Assembly (NCBI GenBank): GCA_002372175.1
Contig: DFIS01000087.1
Location: forward strand, 1 to 64,000
Length of the DNA stretch: 64,000 nt
Direction: 5' to 3'
DNA from: Solobacterium sp. UBA3691
GTDB taxonomy: Bacteria > Bacillota_I > Bacilli_A > Erysipelotrichales > Erysipelotrichaceae
Shown: in pieces, positions 42,588 through 52,048 of the stretch
How positions within the stretch are numbered: position 1 is the first letter of the stretch
Layout: each line of letters starts with the position of its first letter
The notes under the pieces: model-generated
Told to the model about the DNA's origin: nothing
The model's database searches: none
Seen by the model: only the letters and a program-made list of their open reading frames with translations
Made by a program: the position numbers and the translations under genes

Positions 42588-43109
42588 TTACTGACGGGCA
42601 AATACAGTCAGCACGTGGATAAAGGAAGGATCACGGCCGATATACTCTCTCATCAGGACATCTTCTACAGGATCATAGAGATATACCTCATCCGTATCAC
42701 CGGATACTGTGTAGCTTTCCTCATCGTTGGTTACCCAGGTCAGTTCCTTCTCGGCTTTATCCTCACCGTCTGTCATGACAACTGTACCTGTACCATCCTC
42801 ATTGAAGGTATAAACACTGTTCTTCTCTTCAAACATGGACGCATGATCCTCTTCCTGTACTTCAACAGGATTCTCCCCTTCCTTCTCGGAAACAAGTACC
42901 TTGGAGAGCTGCCATGTGCCGACGATCGCAGCCTTGCTGGATTCTGTCTCTGCTGTAGCTTCAGGAGCTGCGGACTCTGCGGGTTTTTCTGCCTCTGCCG
43001 TAGCTTCGGGTGTCGCAGACGCTGCGGGTTTTTCTGTCTTACTGCAGGCGGTCATATTGAGGACCAGAGCCGATGCGGCCAGTACAGCCGCAAATCTGTT
43101 ATATTTCAT
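42588..43109 (-). CDS. Small lipoprotein, lipocalin-like
   Basis: The 173-residue protein has signal MKYNRFAAVLAASALVLNMTAC with a lipobox-like TAC, a Pro/Glu/Ala/Thr linker with an EATAEAEKPAES repeat, then a beta-rich part opening IVGTWQLSKV and containing YTFNEDGTGTV, as in lipocalin-like DUF families. It may bind a small ligand or be a stress lipoprotein. A GGAGG site precedes the ATG. Function is unknown. Confidence 0.7.
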   Translation of the reverse strand: MKYNRFAAVLAASALVLNMTACSKTEKPAASATPEATAEAEKPAESAAPEATAETESSKAAIVGTWQLSKVLVSEKEGENPVEVQEEDHASMFEEKNSVYTFNEDGTGTVVMTDGEDKAEKELTWVTNDEESYTVSGDTDEVYLYDPVEDVLMREYIGRDPSFIHVLTVFARQ

Positions 43110-43268
43110 GATTTTCTTTCCTCCGAATCTGCGCTTTAAAGCGCACAGTCCAGTTTAGTCCTTTTTTTCATGAAATCAAGAATTATTGACGAGGGTACTG
43201 TTTGTTATACGATCTTATCCGGAAGTATTCAGTTCTGAAAACAAAGCAGGATGAGATCATCTCACCGT

Positions 43269-44657
43269 TCAGTTCTGTCTCTTCTTGGATGCTTTATATT
43301 CATCTACTCTTCTTCTCATGTCTTCATCCATGTTCCAGAGGAACTTGAACGATGCCCATGAGCCCAGCACCAGGATGCCCGGTAACAGAGCACACAGAGT
43401 CTTGATACCTGTGATCGTTGCGGCAGACTGTGCAGCTGCAGCGCCGTTATATCCGACTATGCCCAGAAGAAACATTGCGGCAGAGTTACCGATCGTCTGT
43501 CCAACTCTTCTGCTGAGATTGAAGGTACCGTAGATGGAGCCCTCAGTTCTTTTGTCGGTGATCATCTCGTTGTAGTCGATCGCCTCTCCTACCAGACCCC
43601 ACTGCATGTAGATCGAGATGAACGCAAAGCCCATGGCCGTATTGCTTAATACCGCATATACCCAGGGATTCATATTCATAAACATCAGTCCGGCATAGAT
43701 TCCCAGATACAGTACGCAGCTGATCAGTAAGCCGTAACGGATCAGTCTCTCGAGGCCGATCCTCTTTGCGATCATCGGTCCGGTGATGAAGATGATGATC
43801 ATGGCCGGGGCACTGAACAAGGTGCCGTAGGACGCCAGGGAGATATCTCCCAGGACATCCGAATACATGTAGTTGTTCAAGGTATTGCCGACATACTGCA
43901 TCATGCAGATGAAGAGACCATGTACACAGAGCGCCACGAAAGGTCTGTTGACCTTGATGACTTCCAGGATATCCGTCACCTTGATATTGTCACTGTCGGT
44001 ATTGTTTCCGGTCTCGAGTCTCTCTTCTGTCCAGAAGTAATGTGCGATACACATCGCCAGGCCTATGAGTGCACAGATAGCTGCACCGATCGCATATCCC
44101 GTGGCATTGGTCTCACCGAACTTCTTCAGGAACATAGGCATGATGAACAGGGAGATCAGGGTCGCGCCGGCTGATCCGATACCTCTTGCGGAAGATAGTG
44201 AAGCTCTTTCCTCATCGGTATCCGCCATCGCAGACAGTAATGATCCCATCGGGATATTGAACATCGTATAGGATCCCTCATAGATGATCTTTAAGCCGAA
44301 CAGAAGACACAGTCTTGCCATGCCTTCAAACAGGCTCGGTACCGACCACAGAGCGATGAAGGAGATACACAGCAGCGGTGTAGCCCGCAGGATCCAGGGA
44401 CGGAACTTCCCCTGCTTATTTGTACTCTTCGCATAGGACTTGTCGATGAAAGCACCCATCAGCGGATCGTTGATAAAGTCCCAGATATTCCAGATCAGTA
44501 ACAGTACGGCGATCCTCGTTGCTGAGATACCCAGCGCATCCGTACAGTACATCGAGAAGGTAGAACCCATCAGCGCAAAGGTCATGACACCTCCGGCATC
44601 TCCAAGACCGTATCCGATCTTATGTTTCAGCGTCAGTCCGCTCTTCTTAGTACTCAT
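43269..44657 (-). CDS. GPH-family sugar:cation symporter
   Basis: The 462-residue, 12-segment protein has IGYGLGDAGGVMTFALMG, IWDFINDPLMGAFIDKS and GLVGEAIDYNEMITDKRTEGSIYGTFNLSRRVGQ, all GPH landmarks. It is the last gene of a carboxylesterase-GH31-symporter operon and probably imports the glycoside that GH31 cuts. The start has a run of eight G on the coding strand as its ribosome site, 16 bases after the GH31 stop. Confidence 0.88.
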   Translation of the reverse strand: MSTKKSGLTLKHKIGYGLGDAGGVMTFALMGSTFSMYCTDALGISATRIAVLLLIWNIWDFINDPLMGAFIDKSYAKSTNKQGKFRPWILRATPLLCISFIALWSVPSLFEGMARLCLLFGLKIIYEGSYTMFNIPMGSLLSAMADTDEERASLSSARGIGSAGATLISLFIMPMFLKKFGETNATGYAIGAAICALIGLAMCIAHYFWTEERLETGNNTDSDNIKVTDILEVIKVNRPFVALCVHGLFICMMQYVGNTLNNYMYSDVLGDISLASYGTLFSAPAMIIIFITGPMIAKRIGLERLIRYGLLISCVLYLGIYAGLMFMNMNPWVYAVLSNTAMGFAFISIYMQWGLVGEAIDYNEMITDKRTEGSIYGTFNLSRRVGQTIGNSAAMFLLGIVGYNGAAAAQSAATITGIKTLCALLPGILVLGSWASFKFLWNMDEDMRRRVDEYKASKKRQN

Positions 44658-44673
44658 ATCTGTTCCCCCCCCT

Positions 44674-46674
44674 TTATACTTCCGTAAACCATATCGGCAG
44701 ATCCTCAGTCGTACAGTTAACTGTAATATCTGTATCTCCCGGAAGGACTTCTCCTTCCCCGCGGAGTGTAAAGCCTGTTGTGCTCTTCGGCAGATGTATG
44801 GTTCTCTTGTTTACACCTTCATCAAATACAGGACATACCAGGATCTTCTCGCCGCACATATAGTTATCCGATTCCCTGTCATAGTCCGCATCACGCAGAA
44901 AGACGGGTGTGATCAGCGGTTTGTTCATTTCGATACATTTCTTCATCTCTGCACGCAGATACGGCACAAGACTCTCCCTCAGATCAAAGATCTTCTTTAC
45001 CGTTTCCATCTCCTCCGGATAGAGCCAGGGCATCGTGGATTCCTCTCCCGGCTTCCAGGAATGTAGAACAAATCTCGGTAAGAACACACCGTACTGCAGC
45101 CAGCGCAGGAACAGTTCCTTATCGGGTCTTGGTCCTGCAAAACCTCCGATATCCGGGCCAAAGAAACAGAAACCTGACAGAGACATCGTCATTGCCTGAT
45201 AGTGGTTGTAGCGCAGATCCCTGAAGTCCGTATAGTTGTCTCCGGTCCAGGTCGTTGCGATTCCCTGGCTTCCGGCAATGGCGCAGCGTGTCACATTGAA
45301 CGGTGTTTCATTCACTTCTTCACAGGCTTCCCTGCTGGCTTTCGACATCAGGTAGGAGAACAGCGGCTTGATCAGTCTTGCCGGGATCTCCCCGGAGAAG
45401 CCATGCGCATAGACATCCTTGTCATGGACATCATACTCGTTATTGTCATTCCAGATATCCTGATACCCATTCTCCACCAGTACCGTCTTCACACATTTTT
45501 TCCAGAACGCATACGCTTCCGGATTAGTCAGATCCAGGTAGGAGGCATTTCCTCCCCAGAACGGGAACTTCGCCGGAGTGCCATCCTTGTAATGCAGAAA
45601 CAGACCTCTCTCTGCGATATCGTCATACAGCGGATGATCATCCAGGAAGGCAGGCTTGATGTTGGGGATCAGCTTTAATCCCTTCCTGTTGAAGTAATCG
45701 GACAGTCCCTTTGGATCCGGGATCTTGTCTGTATTCCAGTGAAAGACATAGCGCTTCTCGTTGATCTGCGTATAGCCGCTCGACATGTAGAAACCTCCGG
45801 CTTTGATACCGTATTCCTCACACCGGTCGATAAATGATCTCAGGCGTTTGTCCGCATCATCCGCATCGGTATATTCCATCGTTGAACCGCAGTATGCAAA
45901 AGCCCAGTCCGGCACTTCCGCGATCCCTCCGGTCATATCTATGAACCGGCTGATGATCTCCGTTACACTTCCGAACAGGATATAGAAGACCATGTTTTCT
46001 TCTTCATACCTGATCGAATTGAAAGCTTCATAGTAGTTATCATGTTCCTTCCCGAAGTCGATCTCTCCCTCGGAATAAGTATCGTAATACATCCCGTAGC
46101 TTCCGGCATGATTCTCACAGATATAGAACGGAAGATACTTATATAACGGATCACTGTATTCAGCTTTAAAGCCCATCGAATCATTCGTATCCAGCTTATA
46201 CCTCTGGTGATTCTTGTTGACCTTTCCGGCTTTATCCCCCAGTCCGTAGATCTTCTGGTCTTCATCTCTTCCCGTATAGTGAACAGAGCCTTCTCCCAGT
46301 TCTCCCGCAAAGTTATAGGCTAAACCGTTCCTGTCCTGATAGAGTATTCCATTCTCATTGGTAATCGTGATACGGAAGTTCTTCCGTTCAATACGTACGT
46401 CATGACCGGCATGGTGAAAAGAGATGACTTCTTCATCTTCGTGTACTTCCGGTGCACACAAATGAAAACCATCCAGAGATAATTTATCTCTGCCGTTACG
46501 TGTCATTGTATGCTCAGGATCGATACTGAACGTCGGCAGGGTATCCTCACTCTTTATGAGTGCTACCCTCAGCATATCTTCAATAAAGTCGATACGCATG
46601 GTCAGCCCGTCACACTGATAGATACGGGTATGTTCATCCGCATGGCTTAAGGTGAAATAATGATTGAACTTCAT
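44674..46674 (-). CDS. GH31 alpha-glycosidase
   Basis: The 666-residue enzyme shows the GH31 nucleophile motif DIWNDNNEYD (D410) and acid/base TTWTGDN (D479). The N-terminal beta-sandwich (about 1-240) and barrel are present, and no signal peptide is seen. GH31 includes alpha-glucosidases, alpha-xylosidases and other types; NDNNE rather than the DMNE form leaves the substrate open. It overlaps the carboxylesterase gene by 4 bases and is followed by a symporter gene. Confidence 0.88.
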   Translation of the reverse strand: MKFNHYFTLSHADEHTRIYQCDGLTMRIDFIEDMLRVALIKSEDTLPTFSIDPEHTMTRNGRDKLSLDGFHLCAPEVHEDEEVISFHHAGHDVRIERKNFRITITNENGILYQDRNGLAYNFAGELGEGSVHYTGRDEDQKIYGLGDKAGKVNKNHQRYKLDTNDSMGFKAEYSDPLYKYLPFYICENHAGSYGMYYDTYSEGEIDFGKEHDNYYEAFNSIRYEEENMVFYILFGSVTEIISRFIDMTGGIAEVPDWAFAYCGSTMEYTDADDADKRLRSFIDRCEEYGIKAGGFYMSSGYTQINEKRYVFHWNTDKIPDPKGLSDYFNRKGLKLIPNIKPAFLDDHPLYDDIAERGLFLHYKDGTPAKFPFWGGNASYLDLTNPEAYAFWKKCVKTVLVENGYQDIWNDNNEYDVHDKDVYAHGFSGEIPARLIKPLFSYLMSKASREACEEVNETPFNVTRCAIAGSQGIATTWTGDNYTDFRDLRYNHYQAMTMSLSGFCFFGPDIGGFAGPRPDKELFLRWLQYGVFLPRFVLHSWKPGEESTMPWLYPEEMETVKKIFDLRESLVPYLRAEMKKCIEMNKPLITPVFLRDADYDRESDNYMCGEKILVCPVFDEGVNKRTIHLPKSTTGFTLRGEGEVLPGDTDITVNCTTEDLPIWFTEV

Positions 46675-48011
46675 GCCTTCGGTTCTCCTTTCCTCAGCAT
46701 GTTCACGAGCGGTTTCACAAGCGTTACTCTTTTCATCTTTGTGTTCTTTCTGGAGAAAGCGAGTACTTTGTGCTGATGATGATCAGTCTTCTGCCAGACA
46801 GGAAGCCCTTCTCCGTTTGGATCTGCTGTCTTTGTGAAGTTTGCCAGGTAATCCATCATCTGACCGGATACTTCTTTATCTCTTTCTCCGTACCGTCTCC
46901 AGGAAGTCTCAAGCCTTCCGAACATGTATCGAAGATCCGAGGAGTGGAAAGCACCGTTCTTATCTCCCGGTGCATCAATATCGAAGTAATACACATAGGC
47001 ACCGTTGTCCCTGGCAAACCGGTTGCCGATATAAGCCATCACCGGGGCATACAGATCACTGTTTGTATACCCTATCATGTAGCTGATCTTTAGCGGATCT
47101 TTGATCAGTACATCCACACTGTCCTTGATCAGAACACCGTCAACGACAGGCATCATGTTCTGTACATTATCTTTTCTTCTCTTTTTTATCTCTTCGTATG
47201 CATCGTGGATCGTGCTGAGATCTGCCCTGCGGAATTCTTCAAAAGTAGTACAGCCTGCCAGCGTCATCAGTTCCTGCCAGTACGGATATGTCTCTTCCGC
47301 CTTCTTCGGCAGAGCCATCTTCGGGAACAGTCCTGCACCGGACATCATGACTGCCTTACTGAACATTCCCTCAAGATCATGATTCAGACACAGATACTGT
47401 ATGGCGATCGCACCGGCACTCTGTCCCATGAGGCTGATATTGTCTCGGTCACCGCCGAATTCCTGTATGTGAGCTCTTACCCACTTCAGCGCATTCACTT
47501 CGTCATCAAGGCCGAAATTGCCGTTACGTCCGTATTTCTTCTGTATCTCCTCATGACAGTAATACCCAAGTACACCCACCCGGTAATTCGCAAAGACCGT
47601 AATGATCCCCCGCTTTGCCAGTTCATATCCCCGGAACGGTTCTTCGTTGTTGGACCCGGAGTTAAAGCCGCCGCCGTGGAAATAGACGATGACCGGGCAG
47701 TTCTTCGCCTCTTTCGGGGTATAGATATTCAGGTTCAGACAGTCTTCATCGTATTTGAAATCTATTCCCTGACGGAATTCTTTGTGATAGAACAGACGCT
47801 CCGGTACATCGAGGTGGGCATGAAACTGCCGGTACTGCGGACAGGAATTACCCATCTTGCGCGCGTCAAAAACACCCTCATAGGAATCGATCAGTGTACT
47901 GTATTCAAACCTGCCTGCTTTCGCATAGGGAATACCCAGGAACTCATAACAGTACTCCTGTTCATTGCCTGTAAAGGTGCCTATAGATGATTGTAATGTG
48001 ATATCACTCAT
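46671..48011 (-). CDS. Type B carboxylesterase
   Basis: The 446-residue cytoplasmic esterase has GIPYA, EDCLNLNIYTP, YFHGGGFNSGS (oxyanion hole) and nucleophile elbow LMGQSAGAIA. It is somewhat shorter than typical 490-550 residue family members. It may remove acyl groups from the glycoside before GH31 acts, since the genes overlap by 4 bases. Little Shine-Dalgarno precedes ATG 48011. Confidence 0.85.
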   Translation of the reverse strand: MSDITLQSSIGTFTGNEQEYCYEFLGIPYAKAGRFEYSTLIDSYEGVFDARKMGNSCPQYRQFHAHLDVPERLFYHKEFRQGIDFKYDEDCLNLNIYTPKEAKNCPVIVYFHGGGFNSGSNNEEPFRGYELAKRGIITVFANYRVGVLGYYCHEEIQKKYGRNGNFGLDDEVNALKWVRAHIQEFGGDRDNISLMGQSAGAIAIQYLCLNHDLEGMFSKAVMMSGAGLFPKMALPKKAEETYPYWQELMTLAGCTTFEEFRRADLSTIHDAYEEIKKRRKDNVQNMMPVVDGVLIKDSVDVLIKDPLKISYMIGYTNSDLYAPVMAYIGNRFARDNGAYVYYFDIDAPGDKNGAFHSSDLRYMFGRLETSWRRYGERDKEVSGQMMDYLANFTKTADPNGEGLPVWQKTDHHQHKVLAFSRKNTKMKRVTLVKPLVNMLRKGEPKA

Positions 48012-48166
48012 AGTAATTAACTGCTGTATCCTATGTTTTATTGTATATCAGTTTTCCTGTTCCTTCACCATTCTCCTGTACGCTGATGACAGATAGACAA
48101 AAAAGAAGCTCATTTGTGACAATTCGCACAAGTATCACAAAGTCTCAGAATAACGCCGTTTCTGAC

Positions 48167-48190
48167 AAAAACACCGGCGGACCGGTGCTT
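48167..48190 (-). terminator. Rho-independent terminator after the alcohol dehydrogenase gene
   Basis: A stem CACCGG/CCGGTG with a four-base loop is followed by TTTTTG on the minus strand, 30 bases beyond the dehydrogenase stop. Confidence 0.75.
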
Positions 48191-48220
48191 CTGTTCCATA
48201 TTCCGATGTTATTTCCGGCT

Positions 48221-49435
48221 TTACAGACGGATGGAGGCGATCAGTTTCCGGAAGTCCTCTTCCTTCCATATAACGGGGACAGGATACAGCGGATTTGCCT
48301 CTTTATCTGCCCAGGCGATGATCTGCGGCACATCTTCATCCCGTATCATATCGAAGCCTTTCGGAATATTCATCCGTTCGTTCATCTCTTCAATCCAGGT
48401 GATAAACGCTCCGCTCTTTTCCTGCGGCGTGTCTCCTTCCAGTCCGATCACATCCGCCAGTTCACCCAGCCGCTCATAAACGGCCGGACCGAACTGCTTC
48501 ATGACATGCGGCAGGATCACCGCCATGGCAAGCCCGTGCGGCACGCCGTACAATCCCGAGAGCGTATGACCGACCGCATGCACATATCCGACGCAGCCTC
48601 TGGTAAACGATCTGCCGGCGTAGAACGCGGCTTTCTGCATATTCTGACGTGCTTCAAGATCGGTTCCGTCATTATATGCCTTCAGCAGATTTTCATAAAT
48701 CAGCTTTACTGCCCGCTTTGAATAGTCCTTTTCCAGATCCGTGCAGTAAGTGTAGTTGGTATAGCTTTCCACGGCATGGCACAATGCGTCCATACCCGTC
48801 GAAGCAGTAATATGCGCCGGCAATCCGACGGTCAGCTCCGGATCCAGCACGGCATATGCCGGCATGATGCACGGATCGTTGATGGAAGCCTTATGATGCG
48901 TCTTTTCTTCGGTGATGACTGCCGCCAGCGTTGTTTCCGATCCGGTGCCGGCGGTTGTCGGCACAGCCCAGAACGGAACAATCTTCTTATGCACCTTCAG
49001 AATCCCCTGCATTTCAGCTATGGACTTATTGGGATGCGCATTCTTTGCGGCAATTCCCTTGGCGCAATCCATTGGACTTCCCCCGCCGAAAGCAATGATG
49101 CCGTCGCAGTCATGAATGTAAAACAGACGGTAACCCTCTTCGACATTCTCATCGGTCGGATTGGGCTGGATATCCGCAAATACCGTATATTCTATCCCTT
49201 CCTTTTCCAGCTCTTCTTTCAGACTGTCAAGAAGGCCGAGCTTCAGCAGCTGCCGGTCGGTTACCAGCAGGATATTCCGGCATTTCTTTTCCCTGATCTT
49301 TGCGGGCAGCTGCCGGATGCATCCCGGTCCTTCCAGGAGTTCGGGAATCCGATAAGGAAGTGCGTAATTGCCGATCTTCATGCCGGCATGGAATACACTG
49401 CAGTATGCTTCTTTTGCCAAATACCTGTAATTCAT
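48221..49435 (-). CDS. Iron-containing (type III) alcohol dehydrogenase
   Basis: The 404-residue enzyme has FGGGSPMDCAKGIA (NAD site), PTTAGTGSETT, the metal site STGMDALCHAVESYTN and VHAVGHTLSGLYGVPHGLAMA. It interconverts aldehydes or ketones and alcohols with Fe2+ and NAD(P)H. It is preceded by an aldehyde dehydrogenase gene 28 bases upstream, so the pair probably interconverts an acid, aldehyde and alcohol. The substrate is unknown. Confidence 0.9.
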   Translation of the reverse strand: MNYRYLAKEAYCSVFHAGMKIGNYALPYRIPELLEGPGCIRQLPAKIREKKCRNILLVTDRQLLKLGLLDSLKEELEKEGIEYTVFADIQPNPTDENVEEGYRLFYIHDCDGIIAFGGGSPMDCAKGIAAKNAHPNKSIAEMQGILKVHKKIVPFWAVPTTAGTGSETTLAAVITEEKTHHKASINDPCIMPAYAVLDPELTVGLPAHITASTGMDALCHAVESYTNYTYCTDLEKDYSKRAVKLIYENLLKAYNDGTDLEARQNMQKAAFYAGRSFTRGCVGYVHAVGHTLSGLYGVPHGLAMAVILPHVMKQFGPAVYERLGELADVIGLEGDTPQEKSGAFITWIEEMNERMNIPKGFDMIRDEDVPQIIAWADKEANPLYPVPVIWKEEDFRKLIASIRL

Positions 49436-49463
49436 ACAGTACCTGCCTTTCTCCCGCTATAAC

Positions 49464-50882
49464 TCAGCGTTCAAACAGCTTCAGCACAGCCATCTTGAAC
49501 GCATTCCTCTTCCCGAGATACGGATGTTCCCTCAGCGGCAGATTGAATTTTGTGCTGCCGATGAGAACCGTGGAAGGATGCGTGAATTCACGGAAGCCCC
49601 ATTCCCCGTGATATGCGCCCATGCCGGAATGACCGGTGCCGTTGAACGGAACGCCCTTGACCAGCAGATGCAGGCATACTTCATTGATGCATCCGCCGCC
49701 GTACTGCTGTGTCTGCATGACCTGCTGAGCCCATTCCAGATCTTTGGTGAACAGATACAGTGCAAGACCATGTTCCCTGTCGGCAATCACCTTCATCACT
49801 TCTTCCACTTCGCTGTCGCGGTATTTCACGACCGGAAGCAGCGGTGAAAACAGTTCATGCTGAACAATCGGCTCATTGATCCCTACCGGATAGATGATGG
49901 TAGGCGCATACTTCAGGGTTTCCGGATTGCCGTATCCGCCGTGCACGATTCTGTCACGGTATTCCTCCGCTTCATCCGCGCACCATTGATAAGCCTTTGA
50001 TCCGATCATCTTCGGATATTCCGGATTGCTGACGGGGTCTTCACCGATCTGCTTGATGATGGCTTTCTTCAGCTCATCCACAAACTGATCAGCCACTTCC
50101 TCGGCAACCGCCACCTGATTGATATTGATGCAGATCTGCCCCGAATTGCAGATCTTGAAGAAGGCAATCTTTCTGGCCGCGTCCTTCAGATCGGCGTCTT
50201 TCCGGATCACGCACCAATTGCCGTTTTCTCCGCCGAGCTCCAGGGCAACCGGAGTCAGATTCTTCGCGGCGCTTTCCATGACATGGATACCGACCTTCGG
50301 CGAACCGGTATAGAAGATCTTGTCAAAACGTTCTTCCAGACAGAAGTCCGCCACATCATGTCCGCCGTCTATGACAACGGCATATTCATCCGAGAATGTC
50401 GATGCGATCATCTTCTGCAGCACTTCGGTGCACTTCTTTGATTTGGAACTCATCTTCATCACCGCGGTATTTCCGCCGGCAATGCTGGCGGTCAGAACGC
50501 CGATCGAAAGCAGCACTGGGAAATTGAACGGTGAGATGATCAGCGATACGCCGTAAGGCATCTTGTAGACTTTGGTAATCACGCTCGGGAATGCCACCAT
50601 GCCGCTGTAATGGGTCTCGGGCTTCGCCCACTTTTTCAGTCCGTGGATTGCTTCGTTGATTTCAAGAATCACATCGCCGATATCGCAGAAATATGCCTCC
50701 GGCACGCTTCTTCCGAGATCTTCATGCAGCGCTTCTTCCAGATCCTTCTCATAGGCTTCCAATGCACGCTTCAGTCTCTTCAGCTGGCCGATGCGCCAGT
50801 CGACATCCAGTGTTTTGCCTGTTTTGAAAAATGCACGCTGTTTTTCCACCGCCTCATGGACGGCCTGTTTTGTCCACTCCAT
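49464..50882 (-). CDS. Aldehyde dehydrogenase (ALDH3-like)
   Basis: The 472-residue enzyme starts at MEWTKQAV behind AGGAGGA, which excludes a longer frame. It has SPFNFPVLLSIGVL, FYTGSPKVG, the general base in LELGGENG, the catalytic Cys in NSGQICININQ, and ends YLGKRNAFKMAVLKLFER. About 450-480 residues without an N-terminal extension suits the ALDH3-like group. It oxidises an aldehyde to an acid with NAD(P)+. It is paired with the Fe-dependent dehydrogenase. Confidence 0.9.
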   Translation of the reverse strand: MEWTKQAVHEAVEKQRAFFKTGKTLDVDWRIGQLKRLKRALEAYEKDLEEALHEDLGRSVPEAYFCDIGDVILEINEAIHGLKKWAKPETHYSGMVAFPSVITKVYKMPYGVSLIISPFNFPVLLSIGVLTASIAGGNTAVMKMSSKSKKCTEVLQKMIASTFSDEYAVVIDGGHDVADFCLEERFDKIFYTGSPKVGIHVMESAAKNLTPVALELGGENGNWCVIRKDADLKDAARKIAFFKICNSGQICININQVAVAEEVADQFVDELKKAIIKQIGEDPVSNPEYPKMIGSKAYQWCADEAEEYRDRIVHGGYGNPETLKYAPTIIYPVGINEPIVQHELFSPLLPVVKYRDSEVEEVMKVIADREHGLALYLFTKDLEWAQQVMQTQQYGGGCINEVCLHLLVKGVPFNGTGHSGMGAYHGEWGFREFTHPSTVLIGSTKFNLPLREHPYLGKRNAFKMAVLKLFER

Positions 50883-50914
50883 AGTTCTCCTCCTGTTTAT
50901 CACAATCCTGAAAC

Positions 50915-50956
50915 AGCCTGAAAGACACACCTTCTTCGGTGCATAACTTTCAGGCT
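50915..50956 (-). promoter_or_regulatory. Perfect leader hairpin upstream of the aldehyde dehydrogenase
   Basis: A 10-bp perfect stem AGCCTGAAAG/CTTTCAGGCT encloses a smaller CACC/GGTG stem. It lies in the 170-base leader between the -10 box at 51060-51055 and ATG 50882. It lacks a T-run, so RNA stabilisation or regulation is likelier than termination. Confidence 0.5.
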
Positions 50957-51054
50957 CGCTTTAAATCCCGATTTTCATAACTCCTCCGGACGCACAATGA
51001 TAAAAAGCGATTATGATCTGCTCAGCATGATTACGTGTGACTTCATCTGATTTA

Positions 51055-51085
51055 AGTATAGCATATGTTTCAGAAAACGTTTCTG
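51055..51085 (-). promoter_or_regulatory. Dehydrogenase promoter with AAACGTTT palindrome
   Basis: A TATACT box on the minus strand (51060-51055) has its -35 slot at 51083-51078, within CAGAAAACGTTTCTG (51071-51085). AAACGTTT is the core used by many LacI-family regulators, so this looks like a repressor operator over the -35. The cognate protein is not identifiable. Confidence 0.5.
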
Positions 51086-51097
51086 TTCACACGGTAG

Positions 51098-51253
51098 TCA
51101 GATACCATTCTCCAAATAAAGAAGACAAAGGTCACTGACCAAAGCCTGAACTTTTGGAGGAAGCTTGCGATAATTATTAATCAATTGAGTTTCCGCAGAA
51201 GAGAGAGTCAAAGCTCTCTTCTTTTTCTTCTGAGAATATCTTTCACTTCTCAT
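51098..51253 (-). CDS. Small basic protein, 51 aa
   Basis: The frame begins 5 bases after the stop of the upstream phage-type regulator remnant, reading MRSERYSQKKKKRAL and ending CLLYLENGI. The basic first third and helical remainder resemble small phage or mobile-element proteins, but no family is recognisable. There is no strong ribosome site of its own; coupling to the upstream frame is possible. Confidence 0.4.
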   Translation of the reverse strand: MRSERYSQKKKKRALTLSSAETQLINNYRKLPPKVQALVSDLCLLYLENGI

Positions 51254-51258
51254 ATTTT

Positions 51259-51619
51259 CTAATATAGAATGGGACTCCCATATTCATCATATAAATTGAG
51301 AGAGAATGCTTCTACGAACTTCTTTTTTGCTGACCCCACGATTCTGTAATAGCTTCTGACAGAGAACGAACACTTACGGCTGATCTTTGTGTAATTCTCA
51401 TGGTAGAAGTACCGTCTGACAATGACAGCCCTTTCCTCCTTGTTAAGCACAGTATTGAATGTCGCCGCCCAGGATTTGATTCGATCATAATTCGCATCAT
51501 CTTCGTTGATCATTGACGCGATGCTGCTGATCTGAAGTGTCACGGTATCTGACTGAGGAACCTTGATAACCGATTCCCAATTCGACTTTCAGGAAATAAA
51601 ATGTATCGTTTTTCCCCAT
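51259..51619 (-). pseudogene. Frameshifted phage-type sigma-70 region 4-like regulator (ArpU/RinA-like)
   Basis: The downstream open frame gives 94 residues: LNKEERAVIVRRYFYHENYTKISRKCSFSVRSYYRIVG. It has the loop-HTH pattern of ArpU/RinA-type late-gene activators. The only good start, ATG 51619 behind AAGGAG, reads MGKNDTFYFLKV in a different frame and stops early. The span from that ATG to the stop is 361 bases, one more than a multiple of three, so a single-base insertion near 51585 would explain the break. It is likely a decayed phage gene. Confidence 0.55.
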
Positions 51620-52048
51620 AGATTTCTCTCCTTCCCTGTTCAAAATCCGATAATTTTACGAGGGTTTCATTGTTGCGCTTCATAGTTTTTCACCAAAAAA
51701 AGTGAGCCGGAAAAATCGACTCACTTATGGATATTTATGGTGAATATTTTTATGCAAAAATGCTCAAAACTGAGAAAACTTTTTTTCCACTAAATCTCCA
51801 TAACTGGCCATATGTGGTAAAAATCTGTGGTACGATTTGTGGTACGGTCTCAAAAATGGCTTATTTATGCGCTATTCTTCACGGGGTTTCATTGTCGGAA
51901 AGAGAATACAGGCAGTTTCATAACTGTTGGCAGTTCTACGCAAAGCATATTTCCGCCGTTTTCAAGCTTTTCTGCACTTTAACATCTGTATGTATCTGTT
52001 CTTGTTTCAATTCTTCTTTATCATGGTTCTAAAGAAGCTAACCGTGAT
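51620..52048. other. Gene-poor stretch with hairpin and three TGTGGTA direct repeats
   Basis: No convincing gene lies here. A hairpin at 51699-51727 (AAGTGAG/CTCACTT) is followed by a T-run on the minus strand and may be a terminator for a lost gene. TGTGGTA occurs at 51813, 51826 and 51838 with 12-13 base spacing, like arm-type integrase or iteron sites. Together with the frameshifted regulator this suggests the end of a decayed mobile element. Confidence 0.4.

Noticed and set aside
44674..46674. GH31 enzyme as a sulfoquinovosidase partnering the AGE isomerase
   Set aside because: The NDNNE active-site motif and the lack of other sulfoquinovose genes give no support; the two genes are in different operons.
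51727..52032. 101-codon plus-strand frame
   Set aside because: Cys/Phe-rich translation covers direct repeats and a gene-poor stretch; no ribosome site precedes it.
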